Of a stretch of 64,000 bases of DNA, positions 63,242-64,000 are shown piece after piece. The translations under genes and the position numbers were made by a program. The DNA is from Streptomyces tsukubensis (GTDB lineage Bacteria; Actinomycetota; Actinomycetes; Streptomycetales; Streptomycetaceae), in contig NZ_CP045178.1 in NCBI RefSeq assembly GCF_009296025.1, positions 1,178,001-1,242,000 of the forward strand, given 5' to 3'. The first letter of the stretch is position 1; the number at the start of each line of letters is the position of its first letter. The notes under the pieces were generated by a model. The model ran no database searches, was not told the DNA's origin, and was given only the letters and a program-made list of their open reading frames with translations.

Positions 63242-63955
63242 TCACATTCCTCGTCGGGGAGCGGCGCTCTGGCCGGTTCCCTGGCCGGCGGCCACCTGCC
63301 GCAGATACGGGTTGGTGGCGCGCTCCTGGCCGATGGTCGTCTGGGCGCCGTGGCCGGACAGCACCACGGTCGAGTCGTCGAGCGGCAGGCACACCCGGGA
63401 CAGCGACTCCAGGATCTCCCCGTGGTCGCCGCCCGGCAGGTCCGTGCGTCCGATGGAGCCGGCGAAGAGCAGGTCTCCCGAGAAGAACACGGACGGCACG
63501 TCCGCGGCTTCCGGCATACTGAAGGTCACCGACCCCTTCGTATGGCCCGGCGCGTGCGCGACGGAGAAGTCGAGTCCGGCCAGCTTCAGCTCCGCGCCGT
63601 CGGCGAGCTCCCGTACGTCGTCGGGTTCGCCCACCGTCAGCTCCCCCATGAGCGCCGCTCCGATGGAACGGCCGAGCCCCTTCTCCGGGTCGCTCATCAT
63701 GTACCGGTCCGAGGGGTGGATCCAGGCGGGCACGTCGTGGGCGCCGCACACCGGCATCACCGAGGCGACATGGTCGATGTGGCCGTGGGTGAGGATGACG
63801 GCGACGGGCTTGAGCCGGTGTTTCGCGACCGCCTCCTCGACGCCCCTCGAAGCCTCGTGGCCCGGGTCGATGATCACGCACTCCTCGCCCGCTGCGGGCG
63901 CGACGAGATAGCAGTTGGTGCCCCAGGCCCCGGCGGGGAAACCGGCAATGAGCAC
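63242..63955 (-). CDS. Metallo-beta-lactamase fold hydrolase (glyoxalase II-like)
   Basis: This 237-aa protein is read from GTG 63955 ([20 protein letters not shown]). Metal-binding residues are THGHIDH, a His in HAPGHTKGS, the bridging Asp in [10 protein letters not shown] and the late His in VLSGHGAQT. It resembles GloB-type thioester hydrolases; the substrate is unknown. Its stop overlaps the alternative hisS start. It is conserved upstream of hisS in streptomycetes. The 45 bases after its start are the window edge. Confidence 0.92.
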   Translation of the reverse strand: MLIAGFPAGAWGTNCYLVAPAAGEECVIIDPGHEASRGVEEAVAKHRLKPVAVILTHGHIDHVASVMPVCGAHDVPAWIHPSDRYMMSDPEKGLGRSIGAALMGELTVGEPDDVRELADGAELKLAGLDFSVAHAPGHTKGSVTFSMPEAADVPSVFFSGDLLFAGSIGRTDLPGGDHGEILESLSRVCLPLDDSTVVLSGHGAQTTIGQERATNPYLRQVAAGQGTGQSAAPRRGM

Positions 63956-64000
63956 GATCGTCCTTCGTTCGTCGTCCTACGGAGCGGTGTACTGCGGGGG

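Overview
This is high-GC actinobacterial DNA, almost certainly Streptomyces. Evidence: frequent GTG and TTG starts, the developmental regulator bldD, an actinobacterial sIHF, and a long conserved block with the classic streptomycete order rsmB-fmt-priA-metK-coaBC-rpoZ-gmk-ihf-pyrF-pyrD-carB-carA-pyrC-pyrB-pyrR / bldD-nusB-efp-pepP-aroB-aroK-aroC-aroE-mltG-ruvX-alaS-rpsD-rarA-hisS. Nearly all of this block is on the minus strand. It covers one-carbon metabolism, de novo pyrimidine synthesis, shikimate and chorismate synthesis, translation and replication restart.

Two accessory segments interrupt the block. Positions 1-14.46 kb form a decaying defence and mobile island. It holds the N-terminal 1068 codons of a PglW-type (BREX type 2 / phage growth limitation) kinase running off the left edge, a DUF397 remnant, a frameshifted conserved hypothetical divergent from a small XRE regulator, a broken DUF6083 gene, a UvrD-like helicase, and a Tn7-like transposition module (tnsA, tnsB, tniB/tnsC, tniQ). 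Three of the four transposition genes carry frameshifts, and tnsB also has a nonsense codon. The module abuts the 3' end of rsmB.

The second segment, 20.6-26.2 kb, lies between priA and metK. It holds an XRE-TPR regulator and then three genes joined by 4-nt stop/start overlaps: a TIR-domain protein, a P-loop (STAND-like) protein and a two-TM membrane protein. The TIR protein's C-terminus and the P-loop protein's N-terminus carry matching G-x-V-N-x-G-P-G-x-Q-x-N-H motifs, and the TIR tail also has an N-I-V-Q-A-G motif resembling RHIM/BASS amyloid-signalling sequences. I infer a conflict or immune-type signalling system in which the receptor recruits the TIR effector by homotypic motif contact. 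This is the best candidate for an under-described system in the window.

In the housekeeping part, pyrR-pyrB-pyrC-PH-carA-carB-pyrD-pyrF reads as one operon with a PyrR-binding-like sequence just upstream of the pyrR ribosome-binding site. bldD carries its c-di-GMP motifs and a BldD-box-like palindrome upstream. aroC-aroK-aroB are translationally coupled. Strong hairpins mark most operon ends. An iron-box-like operator precedes a DUF2470 gene divergent from rpsD. No rRNA, tRNA or CRISPR array was found.
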